The notes under the pieces were generated by a model. The model was not told where the DNA came from. It searched no databases and saw nothing but the letters and a program-made list of their open reading frames with translations. The translations under genes and the position numbers were made by a program. A stretch of 9,314 bases of DNA from Pseudomonadota bacterium (GTDB lineage Bacteria > Pseudomonadota > Alphaproteobacteria > Rhizobiales > Aestuariivirgaceae). The stretch is from contig JAEKFU010000454.1 of assembly GCA_016522385.1 (NCBI GenBank), positions 1 through 9,314 on the forward strand. The letters are read 5' to 3'. This document shows, in pieces, positions 6,598 to 9,314 of this stretch (the first letter of the stretch is position 1; each line of letters begins with the position of its first letter).

Positions 6598-7350
6598 TCA
6601 GAGGACCTCCATCGCGTATATGTCATTCAGTTTGCCCTCGTTCATTGCAGATGTCGGACCATCAAACATCTTCACGCCATCCTGCAGACCGATCATCTTG
6701 TTGCAGAATTCCATGGCCAGTTTGACGTCATGAATGTTGCACAGGACTGGAACTCGGTACTCTTTAGCGATTTCCACGATCAGGGCCATGACCTCCCGCG
6801 ATATCTTCGGATCGAGACTCGAAGTCGGCTCGTCGAGCAGCAGCAGCTTTGGATCCTGCATCAGTGCCCGTGCGATGCCAACCCGCTGGCGCTGCCCACC
6901 GGACAGTTCGTCGGCGCGCTTGTCGACATGATCGCTCAGTCCAACCCGGTCTAGAACACTCAGTGCGCGGGCGATGTCCTGCCTGGAGAACTGGCGGAAC
7001 AAGGCACGAAGGTTGCCGACATGGCCAAGCCTGCCTGAGAGCACGTTGTCCATGACCGACATCCGGTTCACCAGATTGAATTCCTGGAAGATCATGCCGG
7101 TACTACGACGAACGCGGCGCAGTTCGCGCGCACCGAGTCTCAGCACGTCATCGCCATAGAGCATGATCTTGCCAGACGTCGGCTTGACCAGCCGGTTGAT
7201 GCAGCGGATCAGTGTTGATTTCCCAGCGCCGCTCGGGCCGATGATGGCAAAGAAATCGTCGGGCTCGACATCGAAACTGATGCCCTTGAGGATTTCAGGA
7301 CCGGACGTACTGTATCGTACCTTGAGGTCGGAAACGCTGAGTATCGGCAT
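6598..7350 (-). CDS. phnC: Phosphonate ABC transporter ATP-binding protein PhnC
   Basis: This is a cytoplasmic ATPase of 250 residues if started at ATG 7350. It carries Walker A GPSGAGKST (38-46), the Q-loop in MIFQEFNLVNRMSVMDNVL (Gln89), signature LSGGQRQRVGIARAL (149-163), Walker B LLLLDEPTSSLDP (169-181) and the switch histidine in NIHD (His207). QEFNLV and the HDVKLAMEF ending are typical of PhnC-type ATPases. A longer frame can start at GTG 7407, but the extra 19 residues are unlike the family and would be encoded by a hairpin, so 7350 is preferred. No strong Shine-Dalgarno precedes either start, so the choice is not certain. Its stop abuts the first phnE start. Confidence 0.93.
   Translation of the reverse strand: MPILSVSDLKVRYSTSGPEILKGISFDVEPDDFFAIIGPSGAGKSTLIRCINRLVKPTSGKIMLYGDDVLRLGARELRRVRRSTGMIFQEFNLVNRMSVMDNVLSGRLGHVGNLRALFRQFSRQDIARALSVLDRVGLSDHVDKRADELSGGQRQRVGIARALMQDPKLLLLDEPTSSLDPKISREVMALIVEIAKEYRVPVLCNIHDVKLAMEFCNKMIGLQDGVKMFDGPTSAMNEGKLNDIYAMEVL
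6606..6610 (-). promoter_or_regulatory. Ribosome binding site of the first phnE, inside the end of phnC
   Basis: GGAGG on the minus strand overlaps the final phnC codons (Met-Glu-Val-Leu) and lies 8 bases before TTG 6597. It supports the TTG start and coupling to phnC translation. Confidence 0.6.
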
Positions 7351-7377
7351 GGACGGCTGACCGGATTGAAGACGGCC

Positions 7378-7403
7378 GGCAGGGGCTTGCAGATGCCCCT
7401 GCC
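7378..7403 (-). repeat. Hairpin between phnD and phnC
   Basis: GGCAGGGGC (7378-7386) and GCCCCTGCC (7395-7403) are perfect 9-base arms around an 8-base loop in the phnD-phnC gap. There is no T-run after it on the minus strand. Such stems after the binding-protein gene of ABC operons often protect the upstream mRNA, so that more binding protein than membrane complex is made. Applying that here is inference. Its presence argues against the phnC GTG start at 7407. Confidence 0.6.
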
Positions 7404-7419
7404 TCACGGTTGGAGAGAG

Positions 7420-8358
7420 TCAGTTCTCTTTCTTTTTACGTTCGTCCTTGGCCTTCTTAAGTGACCGGATTACGTCGTAATCGGCCGAGGTCATTTCAAC
7501 GAACTTGTTCGATTTGACGTTGTCGAGAAACTTCTTCTCGCCGGGGTTGTCCGTCGACAAGCCCAGGAAAGTGGCCTTGATCTGCCCCTTCAGGTCGTCA
7601 CACAACGGGCTACGGTAGACAAAAGGATCCTGCGGGATCGGTGGCGATGACCACAGGACATTGAACTCTTCCAGCTTGACCTCGCCCTTGTTGACGACAT
7701 TGTCGAAGCGATGGGTCGCCACGAACGCTGCATCGACCTTGCCTTTGGCGACGGCGACCGTCGAGAGTTCATGGCTGCCGGTATAGACGACCTTCTTGAA
7801 ATACTTGTCGAGATCTCCGCCGACATTCTTGGAGAACACCACCCGCGGGAAAAGGTTGCCCGAGGTGCTGCCGGGGTCGACCAGGCCAAGCACCGTGCCC
7901 TTCAGTGACTCGATGGAGATGAACTTCGATCCCTTCTTGGTGACCAGCGCCGCTTTGTAGCCGGGACCTTCTTCCTGCAGATGGCCGGGCCGTTTGGCGT
8001 AGGTCGCAAAGACCTCGATATCCTTGTCCTTGTCGTTCGCAATGACATAGCTGTAGGGACCAAGCACCGCCACATCGATGAACTTGCTGAGCAAACCCTC
8101 AACGACGGACGCATAGGACGTTGGCATGAAGAACTGGATCTTCTTGCCGGTCAGCTTGGCCATCCGGTCGGTGATCGGCTTGTAGAGCTGCAGTTCGGCA
8201 ACCGTCTCCTCCGTGGGAATGATGGCGAAAGTCAGCTCATCCGGGTTTTCGCATTCGGCAGCCTGAGACGTTGCGGCTGCCATCGCAAACAGGGCGAGCG
8301 CACCAAGCGCCGCAAAGGCTGATTTCCTGAACAGTTTCGAGCTTCGCTGATGGGGCAT
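7420..8358 (-). CDS. phnD: Phosphonate ABC transporter periplasmic substrate-binding protein PhnD
   Basis: This protein has 312 residues. The N-terminus has basic residues (R5, K8, R11, K12), a hydrophobic core (about 14-29) and a likely signal peptidase site after SQA (residue 33), so the mature protein starts near AEC. The PhnD family marks are FAIIPTEE (44-51), VAVLGPYSYV (96-105), VDPGSTSGNLFPR (160-172) and SSPPIPQDPFVYR (237-249), the last two forming the anion-binding hinge region. The AVLGPYSY form occurs in phosphonate, phosphite and phosphate binders, so the exact ligand cannot be read from the sequence. The ATG at 8358 has AAGGA 6 bases upstream. It follows the Fe-dehydrogenase gene by 57 bases on the same strand, with no terminator seen. 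The C-terminus is Lys-rich. Confidence 0.93.
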   Translation of the reverse strand: MPHQRSSKLFRKSAFAALGALALFAMAAATSQAAECENPDELTFAIIPTEETVAELQLYKPITDRMAKLTGKKIQFFMPTSYASVVEGLLSKFIDVAVLGPYSYVIANDKDKDIEVFATYAKRPGHLQEEGPGYKAALVTKKGSKFISIESLKGTVLGLVDPGSTSGNLFPRVVFSKNVGGDLDKYFKKVVYTGSHELSTVAVAKGKVDAAFVATHRFDNVVNKGEVKLEEFNVLWSSPPIPQDPFVYRSPLCDDLKGQIKATFLGLSTDNPGEKKFLDNVKSNKFVEMTSADYDVIRSLKKAKDERKKKEN

Positions 8359-8415
8359 GTTGGTTCCTTCCTAGTGCCAGTTTCGATGTCCGGACCACCA
8401 ATCCGTCCATCCCTT

Positions 8416-9314
8416 CTATTGTGCGACGGCGACTTCCGGTATGCCGGCCGCATCCATGAATCTTGTCTTGTCGCCGATAAAGTTCTTGCCGCGTTCACCG
8501 TCGAACGCGGCCGTGACAATCTCGGCCCATTCGCCATTGTCAACTCCGTGGTCGAGCGGCTGCGGGGAAACGCCGAGCGCTTCGAGCAAATGCCTAACTC
8601 TGTCAGGCGCTTGATCGAGTTCACCATCGAAGATCCGGTCCAGCGCAGCTTCGCAGAGCCCGCCGATGCCGCGCACGCTGTCGATGACCATCGGCAATGA
8701 GAACGAGCAGGCGATTCCATGTGGCACGTGGTGGCGCAGCGTGATCGGATAGGACAAGGAGTGGGCGATTGCTGTCTTTGTATTGGAAAACGCCAATCCG
8801 GCGAACAGTGCTGCACGGGCCATCCGCGTGCGCAGTTCAAGATTGCCAAGATCGGCTGCAAGGGAGGACAGCACATTCATGACCTCGCGGGAGGCGGCGA
8901 CGGCATGGTTGGCAGATACCGGATTGGCGTTGACGTTCCACAGGCTCTCCAGGGCGTGCGACAGGGCATCAAGGCCGGTGCTGACGGTCAGGTCGCGTGG
9001 CTTTGCCACCATCAGTTCCGGATCGATGACAGCGAATTGCGGGTACAGGTTGGGCCGGGCAAGCGAATGTTTGCTGCCCGTTGCCCGGTCCCAGACCGTT
9101 GCCCAGCAGGTCACTTCCGAGCCAGTTCCCGACGTGGTCGGAACCGCGATGATCGGCGTTGCCGACAATTGCCCGGCACCTTCGCCTGTCTCCAGATAGC
9201 GTTTCACGTTGGCGAAATCGCCGTTGGCAGCAGCAAAGACTTTCGTCGAGTCGATGACCGATCCGCCGCCGAGGGCGACCCAGACATCGACGGCACCGGC
9301 ATTGGCGACCTGTT
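8416..9314 (-). CDS. Phosphonate-associated iron-containing alcohol dehydrogenase, probable phosphonoacetaldehyde reductase (partial)
   Basis: 298 codons are visible; the gene runs off the right edge and some 80-90 N-terminal residues are probably missing. The frame is open to the edge, so the GTG at 9207 is internal. Visible are the nucleotide-binding GGGSVIDSTK (visible residues 15-24), PTTSGTGSEVT (58-68) and the four metal ligands D115, H119 (DALSHALE), H184 (AIAHSLS) and H198 (VPHG), with the spacing of Fe-dependent ADHs such as FucO. WDRATGSKHSL, ESLWNVNANPVSA and HGIACSFSLP match what I recall of the phosphonate-associated Fe-ADH group (TIGR03405). These interconvert phosphonoacetaldehyde and 2-hydroxyethylphosphonate with NAD(P)H. 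Being first in the transporter operon, it may oxidise imported hydroxyethylphosphonate or drain excess aldehyde; the direction is inferred. It stops at TAG 8416. Confidence 0.85.
   Translation of the reverse strand, partial: QVANAGAVDVWVALGGGSVIDSTKVFAAANGDFANVKRYLETGEGAGQLSATPIIAVPTTSGTGSEVTCWATVWDRATGSKHSLARPNLYPQFAVIDPELMVAKPRDLTVSTGLDALSHALESLWNVNANPVSANHAVAASREVMNVLSSLAADLGNLELRTRMARAALFAGLAFSNTKTAIAHSLSYPITLRHHVPHGIACSFSLPMVIDSVRGIGGLCEAALDRIFDGELDQAPDRVRHLLEALGVSPQPLDHGVDNGEWAEIVTAAFDGERGKNFIGDKTRFMDAAGIPEVAVAQ

Noticed and set aside
6361..6954. A 197-codon plus-strand frame spanning the phnC/phnE junction
   Set aside because: It is antisense to two well-supported genes and has no recognisable domain.
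7351..7407. N-terminal extension of PhnC from GTG 7407
   Set aside because: The 19 extra residues are unlike PhnC proteins, are encoded by a hairpin, and have no ribosome site in front.
8232..8876. A 214-codon minus-strand frame overlapping phnD and the dehydrogenase
   Set aside because: It is an out-of-frame shadow crossing two real genes on the same strand; Pro/Arg/Ser-rich with no motif.
9205..9207. GTG at 9207 as the start of the dehydrogenase
   Set aside because: The same frame continues upstream to the window edge and includes the GGGSVIDSTK nucleotide-binding motif, so the GTG is an internal valine.

Overview
The window comes from a GC-rich proteobacterial chromosome or large replicon. 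An alphaproteobacterium is the best guess, from the codon style, the paired PhnE permeases and the dense transporter operon, but no taxonomic marker is present. It is a phosphonate (C-P compound) uptake and catabolism locus with no IS element, tRNA, rRNA or CRISPR array.

Layout, left to right. (1) The last 58 codons of a probable LysR-type regulator on + (1-177). (2) Convergent to it, on -, a class III PLP enzyme (205-1590) that closely resembles PbfA, the lyase that converts (R)-1-hydroxy-2-aminoethylphosphonate to phosphonoacetaldehyde plus ammonia. (3) A 245-base gap with strong inverted repeats. (4) On -, a 471-residue protein (1836-3251) of the URO-D / MetE-like barrel superfamily that lacks the usual zinc-ligand motif; its function is unknown and it is the most novel gene here. 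(5) A 194-base divergent control region with a repeated CCCATTAA box. (6) On +, a MocR-type regulator (3446-4924). (7) Only 6 bases beyond it, convergent, the end of a - strand operon that reads from the right edge: iron-containing alcohol dehydrogenase (partial, 8416 to edge), phnD, phnC, phnE, phnE.

How the genes may work together. PhnD captures a phosphonate in the periplasm and PhnC with the two PhnE proteins imports it. PbfA and the Fe-dehydrogenase both act around phosphonoacetaldehyde. PbfA makes it from the hydroxylated aminophosphonate, and the dehydrogenase interconverts it with 2-hydroxyethylphosphonate. The C-P cleaving step (for example PhnX, or PhnY/PhnA) is not in the window and may lie beyond an edge. 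The MocR protein probably controls itself and the divergent URO-D-like gene, and perhaps pbfA downstream. This suggests that the URO-D-like protein handles a substrate or by-product of the same phosphonate pathway. That last link is inference from gene order.
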